A DNA stretch of 64,000 bases from Halobacteriales archaeon YIM A00013 (GCA_025041195.1 JAKCFM010000001.1:1922001-1986000); one strand, 5' to 3'; shown: positions 8,713 through 17,598, counted from the stretch's first letter. Made by a program: numbers and translations. The notes: generated by a model from the sequence alone, not told the origin.

Positions 8713-10230
8713 GTGACCGATTTATTCGGGGGCCACCCCGAAACAACGCATCTTTCGACGGCTGAGGTAGCATTTCTGGACACGACGCTCCGGGATGGCG
8801 AGCAGGCGCCAGGCGTCTCGTTGGCTCCAGACGAAAAAGCACAGATAGCACAGCGGCTCGACAGCGCCGGCGTCGAGGTCATCGAGGCTGGCAGCGCCTG
8901 TACGGGTGCTGGCGAGCGAGAGACGATCTCGCGCGTCACTGCCCAGGGACTGTCAGCAACGGTGACGAGCTTCGCTCGTGGCGTCCAACGCGATATTGAT
9001 CTCGCAATCGATTGCGACGTCGACGGGGTGAATCTCGTCGTTCCGGCGAGCGACCGCCATATCGAACGGAAGGTGGAGACGACGCGCGCGTCAGTGATCG
9101 ACACGACCGTCGAGCTCACCGAGTACGCGACCGACCACGGATTGTGGGTTGAGGTGCTCGGTGAGGACGGCTCGCGCGCCGACCTCGACTTTCTCGAAGA
9201 GCTGATGGGACAAGCACTCACTGCGGGCGCAGACCGCGTCTGCTACTGCGACACCGTCGGGCACGCAACGCCCGACCGGACGCTCGAAGTTGTGAGTCGA
9301 CTCACAGAGCTTGGGCCCACGAGCACGCACACGCACGATGATCTCGGGCTGGCGGTGACGAACGCGCTGGTGAGCGTCGCTGCAGGCGCGGATCTCGTCC
9401 ACGCGACCATCAACGGAATCGGCGAGCGCGCCGGTAACGTTGCGCTCGAAGAAGTTGCGATCGCGCTCGCTCACGGCTACGATGTCGAGACGGTCGCAAC
9501 CCAGGAGCTGTATGAACTCGCACAGACGGTGGCGTCGGCGACCGGTATCGGACTGGCACCGAACAAGGCGGTCGTGGGTGAGAACGCGTTCACCCACGAA
9601 TCCGGCATTCACACCGACGGCACGCTCAAAGACGACGCCATGTACGAACCGTATCCCCCAGAACAGGTGGGACGCGAGCGACGGCTGGTGCTTGGCAAGC
9701 ACGCTGGCAGGGCTGGCGTTCGAGCGGCGCTTGCCGAACACGACGTGTCGGTCGGGGACGACGAACTCGGTCGGATCGTCCAGCGCGTGAAAGCGATCGG
9801 CGATCGCGGTCGGCGAGTGACGGACGCAGATCTGCTCACGATCGCCGACGACGTTCGCGGCACGGATCGCGATCGGCGTGTCGAGTTACTGGATCTCACC
9901 ACAACCAGTGGTGGTCCAACACCCACTGCGAGCGCACGGCTTGCGGTTGATGACGAAGAACGCGTCGCAAGCGGCGTTGGCAGCGGGCCAGTCGATGCGG
10001 CGGTGAGCGCCGTCCGGGAGGCGCTGGCGATCGACGCCACGCTCGAATCGTATCACGTGGACGCCATCACCGGCGGCACCGACGCGCTTGTCACGGTGGA
10101 GGTAACCGTCTCGCTCGGCGATCGGTCAGTGTCAGTCACAGGGAGTGACGCCGATATCACGCGAGCGAGCGTCGGTGCGATGGTTGATGCGTTCGATCGG
10201 CTGCTCGTCGACACTGAGACGGCCGACTGA
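8713..10230 (+). CDS. leuA: 2-isopropylmalate / (R)-citramalate synthase
   Basis: A 505-residue enzyme that condenses acetyl-CoA with a 2-oxoacid, for leucine (2-oxoisovalerate) or isoleucine (pyruvate) biosynthesis. The TIM-barrel signature FLDTTLRDGEQAPGVSL is near residue 25. THTHDDLGLAVTNAL and NGIGERAGNVALEEV follow, then FTHESGIHTDG. The C-terminal third (from about residue 370) is a LeuA-type regulatory domain, so feedback control is likely. The sequence does not decide between LeuA and CimA. The start is GTG 8713, since the nearby ATG 8706 is out of frame and stops after 19 codons. Confidence 0.85.
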   Translation: MTDLFGGHPETTHLSTAEVAFLDTTLRDGEQAPGVSLAPDEKAQIAQRLDSAGVEVIEAGSACTGAGERETISRVTAQGLSATVTSFARGVQRDIDLAIDCDVDGVNLVVPASDRHIERKVETTRASVIDTTVELTEYATDHGLWVEVLGEDGSRADLDFLEELMGQALTAGADRVCYCDTVGHATPDRTLEVVSRLTELGPTSTHTHDDLGLAVTNALVSVAAGADLVHATINGIGERAGNVALEEVAIALAHGYDVETVATQELYELAQTVASATGIGLAPNKAVVGENAFTHESGIHTDGTLKDDAMYEPYPPEQVGRERRLVLGKHAGRAGVRAALAEHDVSVGDDELGRIVQRVKAIGDRGRRVTDADLLTIADDVRGTDRDRRVELLDLTTTSGGPTPTASARLAVDDEERVASGVGSGPVDAAVSAVREALAIDATLESYHVDAITGGTDALVTVEVTVSLGDRSVSVTGSDADITRASVGAMVDAFDRLLVDTETAD

Positions 10231-10274
10231 TCGACGCAGTCCACTTCCGTTTTTTCAGCAGATGAGCGAGCAGG

Positions 10275-10598
10275 TCAGGCCACGCCGATGGATCTGAATC
10301 GCTGTACGACGTTGTGGACGCCACCCGCCAGAAAGACGATGGCACCAATTGCGAACACCACAACACTGAGCTCGGAGTATCGACCCAGTGCGAGACCGCC
10401 GGCAACGGCTATTGCACCAATTGCAGCGATCTGTGCTCGATCAGCAGCCGCAAGGACAGCGGCAAGCACCGCGATTGCTGCCAGATTTGTTGTCGTCGCG
10501 AGCAGATCGATCCCCGCCAGCCCGAGCGCGTAGAGCCCAACCGGGAGACACAACACGATGAGCGCCTGGATCGCCCGTCGGAATTCATCCCCAATCAC
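10275..10598 (-). CDS. Small membrane protein of unknown function
   Basis: About 107 residues with four hydrophobic segments (LIVLCLPVGLYALG, NLAAIAVLAAVLAA, IAAIGAIAVAGGLALG, VVVFAIGAIVFLAGG) and a basic C-terminus. The frame is open to 10799, but the upstream part is AT-rich promoter-like sequence, so a GTG start at 10598 (VIGDEFRR) is proposed; this start is uncertain. No family was recognised. Confidence 0.55.
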   Translation of the reverse strand: MIGDEFRRAIQALIVLCLPVGLYALGLAGIDLLATTTNLAAIAVLAAVLAAADRAQIAAIGAIAVAGGLALGRYSELSVVVFAIGAIVFLAGGVHNVVQRFRSIGVA

Positions 10599-10844
10599 AC
10601 CAGTAAATATCCATTCTAAATTATTAAAAACTTGTGTTAATATGATATTGAATTTAATTTTCACGATAGTCTGTCTCTGGGAATGATGAGATAAGTGACT
10701 GGAGCAAGGTGCGGTGTGACTGTATGATTGTTTATTGAACATAGCCACAATCCTTATGATAACCAATACCAACAAGTTCAGGGCGGGGGTCTGTCCCATA
10801 TCGACCCACCGCTTTGTTCACTCACCGGAATCGTATCCTTCTTG

Positions 10845-11252
10845 CTAGCACTCTTGCTCAAACACGTAGCCCCAGCGTTGCATCCCGTTATCCTCGTAAA
10901 ATTCCCCAGCGCTGTCGTTCTCAAGGGTGGCCGCGAGCGCGACGACGGCACACTCGTTCGATCGCGCCCAGTCGGTGACGAACGAGAGGAGTTCACTGCC
11001 ATAGCCTGCCGAGCGATGGGGTTGGTCAACGACGAGATCGTGAATCCACGCGTGAGTTCGGTGGTGGAGCACTCGTTGGATCGAACAGCCCGCCACGGCT
11101 CGAAGATTGTCGTCGTAGAGACCAAATAAATGATACTCCTCTTCATCGATGAATTCTCGAATAAACGATGTGTCTGCGTCGGTCCAGAGCTGTTGGAGAA
11201 TTGTGATCGCGTCGTCGATTGCAGCGTCGGTGGTGCATGCTTCGATACGCAT
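10845..11252 (-). CDS. GNAT-family N-acetyltransferase
   Basis: A 135-residue protein with a GNAT core. The central strand region WIHDLVVDQPHRSAGYGSELLSF (residues about 70-92) corresponds to the motif A acetyl-CoA pyrophosphate loop (Q/R-x-x-G-x-G/A). LAATLENDSAGEFYEDNGMQRWGYVF at the end is the usual motif B. The substrate is unknown. ATG 11252 is the start; the preceding codon at 11255 is GTG. It is encoded divergently from no close partner. Confidence 0.8.
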   Translation of the reverse strand: MRIEACTTDAAIDDAITILQQLWTDADTSFIREFIDEEEYHLFGLYDDNLRAVAGCSIQRVLHHRTHAWIHDLVVDQPHRSAGYGSELLSFVTDWARSNECAVVALAATLENDSAGEFYEDNGMQRWGYVFEQEC

Positions 11253-11316
11253 CACCGAAAAAATGCGAGCGGCGTGTGTTTGGTGTTCCGTGGGTGTGCG
11301 TCGCTATCGCGTGATG

Positions 11317-12105
11317 TTATCGGCCGACGAACTCTGGGTCCTCGTCTGCGTCGAACGCAGCCAGACCCCGCTGGTAGTCTTCCGTGCGGGTGGCCCGGCC
11401 GATCGCATCCGTTTCGGCTCCGAGCTGTCCGGCGAGATCACGATCGAAGCTTTCGGTGAGGAGCCGTTTGGTGGCAGCCAGCGCGGCGGTCGGTCCGTCA
11501 GCCAGCTGGTGGGCGCGTTCGTCGAGACGATCCTCGAACGCGTCGGGATCGACGGCATCAGAGACGAGGCCCAGACTCACGGCGTGATCCGCGCCGATCG
11601 GTTCGTCAAGCAGCGCGATCTCTTTTGCTCGGCGGAGGCCGACCAGTCGCGGGAGCAAAAACGTTGCGCCACCGTCGCCAGTGAGCCCGATCTGTGGGTA
11701 GGCAAATCGCAACGTGCTATCAGCAGCCATCACCACGAGATCACCACTGAGCGCCAGGCCAACACCCGCGCCGGCCGCCGTGCCGTTGATCCCCACCACT
11801 ACCGGCGTGTCAAGCTGATGCAGCTGCAGAACGGCGTCGTGGAGGCGGCTGGCGAGTGTCCGGAGGTGTGATTCATCGCGCTCGTCGCCGTCGAGCGAGC
11901 TGAGATCGGCGCCCGTACAGAACGCGTCGTCGGTGCCCGTCAGCACCAGACACCGCACTGCTTGATCGCCACTGAGCGACGTGATCGCGTCGATGAGTTC
12001 GTCAGCCTGCTGGAGGGTGAGCGAGTTCAGCCCCGACGAACTGTCAAGCGTGAGCCGAGCGATCGAGTCGGTTCGATCGACCTGGATGGTCTCGTACTCT
12101 GTCAT
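11317..12105 (-). CDS. Enoyl-CoA hydratase/isomerase family protein
   Basis: A 262-residue crotonase-fold protein. AFCTGADLSSLDG (residues about 60-72) and GINGTAAGAGVGLALSGD (about 105-122) form the CoA-thioester oxyanion hole. The second catalytic region reads QIGLTGDGGATFLLPRLVG, closer to the PaaG-type isomerases than to two-glutamate hydratases, so the reaction may be isomerisation. It acts in fatty acid or aromatic acid breakdown. The exact substrate cannot be read from sequence. Confidence 0.85.
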   Translation of the reverse strand: MTEYETIQVDRTDSIARLTLDSSSGLNSLTLQQADELIDAITSLSGDQAVRCLVLTGTDDAFCTGADLSSLDGDERDESHLRTLASRLHDAVLQLHQLDTPVVVGINGTAAGAGVGLALSGDLVVMAADSTLRFAYPQIGLTGDGGATFLLPRLVGLRRAKEIALLDEPIGADHAVSLGLVSDAVDPDAFEDRLDERAHQLADGPTAALAATKRLLTESFDRDLAGQLGAETDAIGRATRTEDYQRGLAAFDADEDPEFVGR

Positions 12106-12233
12106 AGCTGCTGTTCAATCTGAGTAGTCATAAACCAACTGGAGTAGGGGTAATCGGGCGTGTGAGCACGCCACGCACGTTCTTGAGTGATTCACCTGGC
12201 AATTATATGATGGTGGAATGGAACATTTCGAGC

Positions 12234-12986
12234 ATGGCAGTTGATCCGGCTGGAGCGGCCGATCCAGCGAAGCTCATTGAGGAGCGGTACTACCGGTCCG
12301 ATCCGATTGCGATCACGGTCGAACCGACAGGGGGTGGTGACAAGGTTCGAGGGGAGTTGCTGTTGTGGACCTGTGCGACCGGAATGGCGTATGTCAGCTG
12401 GAGGATTGGCTCGGAGAGCGGTCGACTCGGCGTGTGGGATCAATCACGGAATGTGGTGTGGTTTGGTCCACACGGCGTTCCGGAGACAGAGGGCCGGTAT
12501 CGGTATGTGCTGGAACTCGGCCCGGCTGCGGAACCGGTCGAATATGCCTACTGGCACGCGTTGTCAGTGAATCAGTCGCCGAGTGCGATGGCTCGGTCAA
12601 TCTCAGCAGCCCACACTGGACCAGCCGAGACGGTAGCTGTCAGTATGCAGCCCGCACCGCAAAATTCCGCCGCTGTTGGTGCTGTTCACGCGTTCGAACT
12701 CGAGGAGTGGGAATCCTCTGTTGAAGCCAGATTTCAGGCGTGGCGACCGTTGAACTGCGGAGCGGTGTACGTGGCGTGCGACGTCGATCGAACGATGCTG
12801 GAGTGGAGCTGTCTGCAGGGAACGACGGTCTGGTTCGGACGAACATCGGGATGGAACGTGTTTGCGGCCTATCCGGCCGGCGAGGAGACGTTTGCTGCGT
12901 TGGCCGGCGATATCGAAGCCATCCGCAGCGACGTTCCCGACGCCGGCTATCGGGTGGTGAGTACTGAAGCGTCCACGGGAGAGTGA
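12234..12986 (+). CDS. Uncharacterised protein with an internal duplication
   Basis: A 250-residue cytosolic-looking protein with no recognised family. Two similar blocks are visible: GMAYVSWRIGSESGRLGVWDQ then VVWFGPHGV (about residues 52-82), and GAVYVACDVDRTMLEWS then TVWFGRTSGW (about 180-210). This suggests two repeats of one beta-rich domain. ATG 12234 is favoured because a TATA-like TTATAT at about 12203 lies 30 nt upstream; a longer GTG-initiated form from 12162 is possible. Confidence 0.65.
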   Translation: MAVDPAGAADPAKLIEERYYRSDPIAITVEPTGGGDKVRGELLLWTCATGMAYVSWRIGSESGRLGVWDQSRNVVWFGPHGVPETEGRYRYVLELGPAAEPVEYAYWHALSVNQSPSAMARSISAAHTGPAETVAVSMQPAPQNSAAVGAVHAFELEEWESSVEARFQAWRPLNCGAVYVACDVDRTMLEWSCLQGTTVWFGRTSGWNVFAAYPAGEETFAALAGDIEAIRSDVPDAGYRVVSTEASTGE

Positions 12987-13163
12987 CCAACGAATGTAAC
13001 CATGATGGCCATCGAAGAGGGCCCCGATGCTATGATACCAATTCTTGTCAGTATAGAATGCCTAGACAACTACAATAATGAACTCCGGCCAGTTCTGATG
13101 CACGGCGACACCCAGAGACGTACTTCTCCGAAATGGATGATCGGTGCAAATTTCGGTTTACAG
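12987..13163. other. Intergenic, no convincing gene
   Basis: A 56-codon frame from ATG 13002 to TAG 13172 exists but shows no motif and runs into the end of the opposite-strand lipoprotein gene, so it is not called. Confidence 0.4.
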
Positions 13164-13655
13164 CTAGTTTAGACTATTTATACTTGCTCCGATTTTTTCA
13201 TACGCTATTTCAATTTCGAGATATGATCCTCGCACATCAGGTTCCTCTGCTGCGTTCGGGCTTAGAACTGCCTCTATTATGCTATCAGTATCAGAATCTG
13301 GATCAATAGCCGCTTTGCTAGCATCAAGCCATAGTTTCACTGTGTAATACGCATCGCCGGACAAAAACTCCGAATACATTTTTTCCTCATCTGGCTCGAT
13401 ATGAATTCTAGAGTTGCGTCCAGAATCATATATTTTTGACGCCTCAACGCCCAATTCCTTATTTTCTGGCGGTGTAACATCAGTCACGGCGAGCGAGACC
13501 AGGTGTGGCAATGTGTCGTTATTCTTGACGACGAGAGCGCCTCTAGAGGGACCAGAATCCTGGTTGAACGCCGGTAGCGAAATACAGCCGCTTCCGACGC
13601 CCAGCAACGAAGATCCAGCCACTCGAAGCAGGCCGCGGCGTGATAGCGGGCTCAT
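13164..13655 (-). CDS. Tat-exported lipoprotein of unknown function
   Basis: A 163-residue protein beginning MSPLSRRGLLRVAGSSLLGV. The SRRGLL twin-arginine motif and the lipobox GVGSGC (Cys about residue 24) predict Tat export and lipid anchoring, the normal route for haloarchaeal lipoproteins. The mature part is a beta-rich domain (ALVVKNNDTLPHLVSLAVTDV, YYTVKLWLD, YLEIEIAYEKI) like small haloarchaeal surface lipoproteins. The ligand is unknown. The gene is AT-richer than the core genes to the left and marks the start of the accessory island. Confidence 0.8.
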   Translation of the reverse strand: MSPLSRRGLLRVAGSSLLGVGSGCISLPAFNQDSGPSRGALVVKNNDTLPHLVSLAVTDVTPPENKELGVEASKIYDSGRNSRIHIEPDEEKMYSEFLSGDAYYTVKLWLDASKAAIDPDSDTDSIIEAVLSPNAAEEPDVRGSYLEIEIAYEKIGASINSLN

Positions 13656-13752
13656 GAGGAGTCAAATAATCGCCACAGCAAATATTTGAGGTATTGGATT
13701 TTATTTTACAAATACTGTCCCAATAACCTCCCACCAATACATGAATGGCATA

Positions 13753-13927
13753 TTATCCAAATATCACACCTTCTTCCTGAGCTATTGTTTCATGCTCGTA
13801 TTCATCATTGAAAATGTTACTACACTGCCACAAGTCACCTAATAAAATAGAAATTTCATAAGATTCGCCGGGATTAATGCTCCATAGTTCGCATACATAT
13901 TCGATGAAGGGAGTATCTTCGATCCAG
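13753..13927 (-). pseudogene. Possible gene remnant (C-terminal fragment)
   Basis: An open frame on the minus strand reads WIEDTPFIEYVCELWSINPG and continues to IFNDEYEHETIAQEEGVIFG with a stop at 13753. Composition and the PGESYEIS turn look protein-like and recall the beta-rich end of a surface lipoprotein. No proper start exists, because the region upstream is occupied by the M48 protease gene on the other strand. It is probably the tail of an older gene cut by rearrangement. Confidence 0.3.
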
Positions 13928-14842
13928 ATGGCTATCCGGATCGCCGTGGCTCTCTCGATTGGAACTGCAGTTCTTGCCACCAGTATACTGGCACTCGGGG
14001 CAACTGCGGCCGTTTTTGTAGGATCGATACTTCTCGTTGGGCTCAATAATCTGGGCTACGAGACAAGCGTACTCCCCGATTCGGCGTTGCTGTTGGTTCT
14101 CGCAGCCGGTGGTTGTTTGGGGTTGATATACGGCATCTATCGAGTCGCGATTTCGATTCGTCGCGAGCGTAAGGCGCTTGTCCCCACCGAAGAACCCACC
14201 TCAAACCGAGGTGGCGAAGTCTCTGATCGAATCGTCCGGCTATCGCAGCAGTTGGATATCTCAACGCCAGCAGTTCGATTATTGGACACAGCATATCCAA
14301 TATCGTATACGTCGTATTCGCCAGACGCGCCGCTCATCCCATCCACGGATACAAAGCCCACTATCGTCGTATCGAGCGGCCTCTATGAGTTGCTGACACC
14401 TGCCGAGCTTGATGCTGTGCTCGCACACGAACTTGCTCATATTGCAAACGACGATCTCCGGCTCATCACAATGATCCGCTTACCACTGCTGTTTGCAGAG
14501 TCATTGACTAACCAAATTCGCTATCCAACCAACCTTATTGAGATCTTTGGGATGATATTAACCACTGTCGCAACTCTTGGCGTCGGAATAGTAGCACGAG
14601 CGCGAGAGCTCGCGGCTGATCGTGGTGCCACCGCACTGACTGGCGATCCGAACGCCCTGGTAAGTGCACTAGAAGCACTTGAGAAACACGACGAAGGAGA
14701 ACCAGATGATGCGCTCAGAGAATTCACACACTCGGCGAGCTCAATTGCAGTATGCCAGATTCCAGGAGATCGGCAGTGGACACCCAAGCCACGTCACCAT
14801 CCATCACTCAGCCAGCGGACAAACAATCTCAAATCGAAATAG
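13928..14842 (+). CDS. M48-family membrane metalloprotease (HtpX-like)
   Basis: A 304-residue zinc protease. Two hydrophobic helices near residues 3-60 anchor it in the membrane. The active site HELAH (within LAHELAHIANDDL, about residue 168) follows the short LTPAELDAVLA helix, and ARELAADRGATALTG supplies the third zinc ligand. HtpX-like enzymes degrade misfolded membrane proteins. ATG 13928 lies about 30 nt after a TATA-like CATATTC; ATG 13904 would add MKGVSSIQ and is also possible. At 304 residues it is in the normal size range. Confidence 0.85.
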   Translation: MAIRIAVALSIGTAVLATSILALGATAAVFVGSILLVGLNNLGYETSVLPDSALLLVLAAGGCLGLIYGIYRVAISIRRERKALVPTEEPTSNRGGEVSDRIVRLSQQLDISTPAVRLLDTAYPISYTSYSPDAPLIPSTDTKPTIVVSSGLYELLTPAELDAVLAHELAHIANDDLRLITMIRLPLLFAESLTNQIRYPTNLIEIFGMILTTVATLGVGIVARARELAADRGATALTGDPNALVSALEALEKHDEGEPDDALREFTHSASSIAVCQIPGDRQWTPKPRHHPSLSQRTNNLKSK

Positions 14843-15068
14843 GACGGTATAGCCATCAGCATCGAATATTTTTCCAGCTACGTCACAGGTCATCCGAATG
14901 AGCAAGCAACCGTTAGTATATTGGTTGAAATGTATTCGCCCAAGATTACACAAATACTTCATCAGTACCAGCAGAAAGGGGTCAATAGGTCACGTTTCCC
15001 ACTGCTCTCATCGACCGATTTTAGATCTGTAGTTGATCGATAGGCCAGCCGAATTCCTTTCGAGTGAC

Positions 15069-15596
15069 CTAGTCGGTAGTGATTCTGGCCAGCGCTGGAT
15101 GCTGCTCTGCGAGCCCTGTCGGACAACCAAGACTCCGATACCGACCATACGAATCGAGCAGTTCGATCAGGCCATCAGCTGCACTCGCACAGCCAGGTCG
15201 GTCAATCGTTTCCAGTGGTGATTTCGGATCAGAGAGGGGAAACGTCACCTGGTGAATCTCGCCTGTTCTCGTTTCGTGGTAGCGGATTTTTGCGCCGGTA
15301 TCGAATGTCGCGGCCACGACCGTTTCGCCCGTTGCGCGATAGCGCGTAATTCGCTCGATTCCGGGGAGATGTTCAAAACTCGTCCGTTCGCTCGCCAAAT
15401 CGGCCATCGTCAGAATCTGCTCAATTCTGGTAGCGTGGGGACAGCCAGTGGATTGACAGGGCCGGCACCAGGTTCCTTGACCGATATCCACCACGTGATA
15501 GAGCTCCGCTTCAGAAAGCTCGCTCCGTGAATCCACCGTCGAGAGATTCACACAGTTGCGATCCTCGTCACGAAAGAGAAACAGCGGCAGCGTCAT
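15069..15596 (-). CDS. Cassette copy 1: 175-aa Cys-rich protein (family E)
   Basis: A 175-residue protein of no family I recognise, present three times in this window at exactly the same length. Visible features: MTLPLFLFRDEDRNCVNLST at the start, a probable metal site TWCRPCQSTGCPHATRIEQ (C-x2-C-x4-C-P-H, about residues 41-56), then GIERITRYRATGETVVAATF and a C-terminal DSYGRYRSLGCPTGLAEQHP. The ATG overlaps the stop of the 45-residue zinc-finger-like gene by 4 nt (ATGA), which points to translational coupling. The longer frame from 15701 covers the microprotein in another frame and is not favoured. Could be an effector or a partner of the small protein. Confidence 0.75.
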   Translation of the reverse strand: MTLPLFLFRDEDRNCVNLSTVDSRSELSEAELYHVVDIGQGTWCRPCQSTGCPHATRIEQILTMADLASERTSFEHLPGIERITRYRATGETVVAATFDTGAKIRYHETRTGEIHQVTFPLSDPKSPLETIDRPGCASAADGLIELLDSYGRYRSLGCPTGLAEQHPALARITTD

Positions 15597-15730
15597 CGAC
15601 GACCCCACAGCGGACAGCACAGATGGTGATCGCGATGGCCTCGAAGCTGTCGCCGACAGACGACACAGCTGTGGCTGTAGTAGTTCATCGAGTCGGTACA
15701 ATTACGGTCGCGTGTGTTCTCCCATTGCAT
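15593..15730 (-). CDS. Cassette copy 1: 45-aa zinc-finger-like microprotein
   Basis: A 45-residue protein beginning MQWENTRDRNCTDSMNYYSH with the motif C-x2-C-R-R-Q-L (Cys 22, Cys 25), then DHH and CCPLWGRR at the C-terminus. Cys 22, Cys 25, His 35 and Cys 39 are kept in all three copies and could bind one zinc. Against copy 2, differences over the last 24 codons include seven silent third-position changes (for example TGT/TGC, CGG/CGT, CTG/CTC, GGT/GGG), so this frame is under protein-level selection. Its TGA overlaps the next gene's ATG. Likely a regulator or partner of the 175-aa protein. Confidence 0.75.
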   Translation of the reverse strand: MQWENTRDRNCTDSMNYYSHSCVVCRRQLRGHRDHHLCCPLWGRR

Positions 15731-15760
15731 GGGCAATCGCATCTCGTGAGAGCCCAGCGT

Positions 15761-15860
15761 CGGGTGCTTGGACCACCCGGCGCATTCAACACGAACGCGC
15801 AACGCCCTCGCGGCGCAGCTGTGCCCTCGTGTTGCTATGCCTTCCCGATCGGTTATAAAG
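15761..15860 (-). promoter_or_regulatory. Promoter and two-hairpin leader of cassette copy 1
   Basis: On the minus strand a TATA element (TTTATAA, about 15852-15860) is followed by a roughly 100-nt leader. Hairpin 1 (15782-15798) has stem GCGTTC/GAATGC. Hairpin 2 (15761-15779) has stem CGGGTG/CACCCG with a 7-nt loop. The same two stems occur at the other two cassettes, while the 7-nt loops differ. Upstream of the TATA box a 25-bp block containing ATAATTGTGAA (plus strand) is also shared and may be an operator. Confidence 0.65.
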
Positions 15861-15896
15861 TTATTTAGGAATAATTGTGAAAGACTGTTCGAATAA

Positions 15897-16058
15897 CAAG
15901 ACCAGTGGAAGCTCCACCACGAGAATCAGCAGGTTCCGGAGGGAAGCGTGCGTGCATCAAGCGAACTCACGATAGGACAGCCCCCCAACGCGACCACTCT
16001 CAGTGTCCGAGAACTGGCCGAACTGAACTGTTACGACGCTGAGTTCGAACGTCGGTAA
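15897..16058 (+). other. Possible gene remnant or micro-ORF
   Basis: The plus-strand frame is open from the stop at 15894 and reads KLHHENQQVPEGSVRASSEL, TIGQPPNATTLSVRELAELN and CYDAEFERR, ending TAA at 16058. It looks strongly protein-like but has no ATG; a GTG at 15948 would give 36 residues. It begins exactly where similarity among the three cassette upstream regions ends. A 3' remnant of a displaced gene is the best guess. Confidence 0.35.
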
Positions 16059-16172
16059 ACCGATCTAGAGCGCAAACAGCGTCCGCACTCAACAGCGCCG
16101 TGAGTTGGTGATCGGCCATGCGATACACTCAGATCGCCCCCCACGGTGGTCGTCTGCAGCCGCGACTGATCA

Positions 16173-17435
16173 TCAGGTGAACCACTCGGGGCGGGATATC
16201 TCCCCCACGAGCCGGCGGGCTGCCAGCGCAAAAAGCAGTAACACGCCCCACACTCCCGGTTGCGCCCAGTAGAACGGCTGCAGTGCCGTGATTGACGGTA
16301 CCCACTCGGGGAGCACGGTGACCACGAACCAGAGGCCGTGTGCATGCCCACCAACAAGCACGGCTCCGAGAATCGGGAGAACTGGATGGCCGTCCTCGCG
16401 TTCGAGTTCGATTGCCAGCAGCAGAACGACCGCCGGCAGGGCCGCAACGAGATAGTAAGTGTAAGTCACCGGCGCAAGCAGTGGAATCCCAACCGCACCG
16501 AGCGCAAACGATTCGCGTTCACCGTCAGCGCCAGCCAGCAAAGCACCGGTGGCGATGGCAATCACAGCGCCGTAGCGAACCAGCGATTTGGCGGGGATTC
16601 CCTGCAGCGGACGGAAGTATGGCGGCAGCCACAGCGACGGCGGCCGGGTCTGTGGATCAGAGACGGCTCCCCACTGGAGCACCTCCAGATACGCGAGCAC
16701 GGAATCGACACCAAAGCCCACAACAGTGGTGATGAGAAGGACAACTCCGGTGACAATCGCGCCAGCGAATCGGTCGCGATCAGCCAACAGATGGGCCCCC
16801 GCGGTTGCGTATGGGAGTTTGATGAGCCCAACGATTGCCGTGAGCGCACCGCTCGCAATTCGGGTGGATTTGGGGTTTGCAGTCGCCGAAGCCCGCTCGT
16901 CCGCAGGGGTATTCCAGAGCATTGCCGCCAGCGCCAGAGACAGAAGCCCGCCCTGAAAGCCAGCCATCTGGCCGAGTTTCAATGAGATGAGCAGCGGCTG
17001 AAATCCGAGCAGGACCCAGAGCAAGACCAGTCGCTCCAGCAAATGGAGTTTGAGCCCCAGGGCCCCAACGATGAGCTGGAGACCAATCCACAAAAGCGCC
17101 ACCGAGAACGCACCCCACACGATTGCACCCTCTGGGTGGGCGAACAGCTCCACGAACGGCCAGAACACGAGCACCACGAACGGTGGATAGAGATAACTGC
17201 CGTGATAGCCGCCATCGGCGTTCTGCTGATAGAGCGACACGCCCGTTTTCCAGCGCTCTACTGCGCCACCGTACACGCCAAAATCGAAGTACTGGTACGT
17301 CGCTGCAATATCCCTGGACTGGAGCCAAAGGTCAACGAACGGATAGACGAGAAAGAACCCGAGCCCACCCAGTGCAACGATGACGAACACGGGTCGGCGC
17401 TTGCGAAGGGCCCAGAGCGAAGCTAGTGCAGCCAT
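16173..17435 (-). CDS. GT87-family membrane glycosyltransferase
   Basis: A 420-residue integral membrane protein with about ten hydrophobic segments. Features of the DUF2029/GT87 family are visible: DFGVYGGAVERWKTGVSLYQ after the first membrane helix, YLYPPFVVLVFWPFVELF, and later YFRPLQGIPAKSLVRYG. Family members use polyprenyl-phosphate mannose to add sugars on the outer face of the membrane. It stands alone between cassette copy 1 and a family D gene, and its GC-rich composition contrasts with the AT-rich neighbours on its right. Confidence 0.8.
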   Translation of the reverse strand: MAALASLWALRKRRPVFVIVALGGLGFFLVYPFVDLWLQSRDIAATYQYFDFGVYGGAVERWKTGVSLYQQNADGGYHGSYLYPPFVVLVFWPFVELFAHPEGAIVWGAFSVALLWIGLQLIVGALGLKLHLLERLVLLWVLLGFQPLLISLKLGQMAGFQGGLLSLALAAMLWNTPADERASATANPKSTRIASGALTAIVGLIKLPYATAGAHLLADRDRFAGAIVTGVVLLITTVVGFGVDSVLAYLEVLQWGAVSDPQTRPPSLWLPPYFRPLQGIPAKSLVRYGAVIAIATGALLAGADGERESFALGAVGIPLLAPVTYTYYLVAALPAVVLLLAIELEREDGHPVLPILGAVLVGGHAHGLWFVVTVLPEWVPSITALQPFYWAQPGVWGVLLLFALAARRLVGEISRPEWFT

Positions 17436-17598
17436 GGCATCGGAGGTTCCTATTAGCGTCGAGAAATGTCTTGTGATGCGATTCGACTGCTGGGTTGTTC
17501 AGAACAGTGCTAGCTCAAGGCATCGCGGACGAATACGCTGTACAGTTTGATCCAACGGAACGGTCTGGTGGGAGTGGCCGCTATATCCGTCGAATTTT

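Noticed and set aside
13002-13172. 56-codon plus-strand ORF
   Set aside because: No recognisable feature, and its end overlaps the stop of the opposite lipoprotein gene.
15597-15701. N-terminal extension (MYRLDELLQPQL...) of the 175-aa protein
   Set aside because: Copy 2 has no equivalent start, and substitutions between copies are silent in the overlapping 45-aa frame instead.
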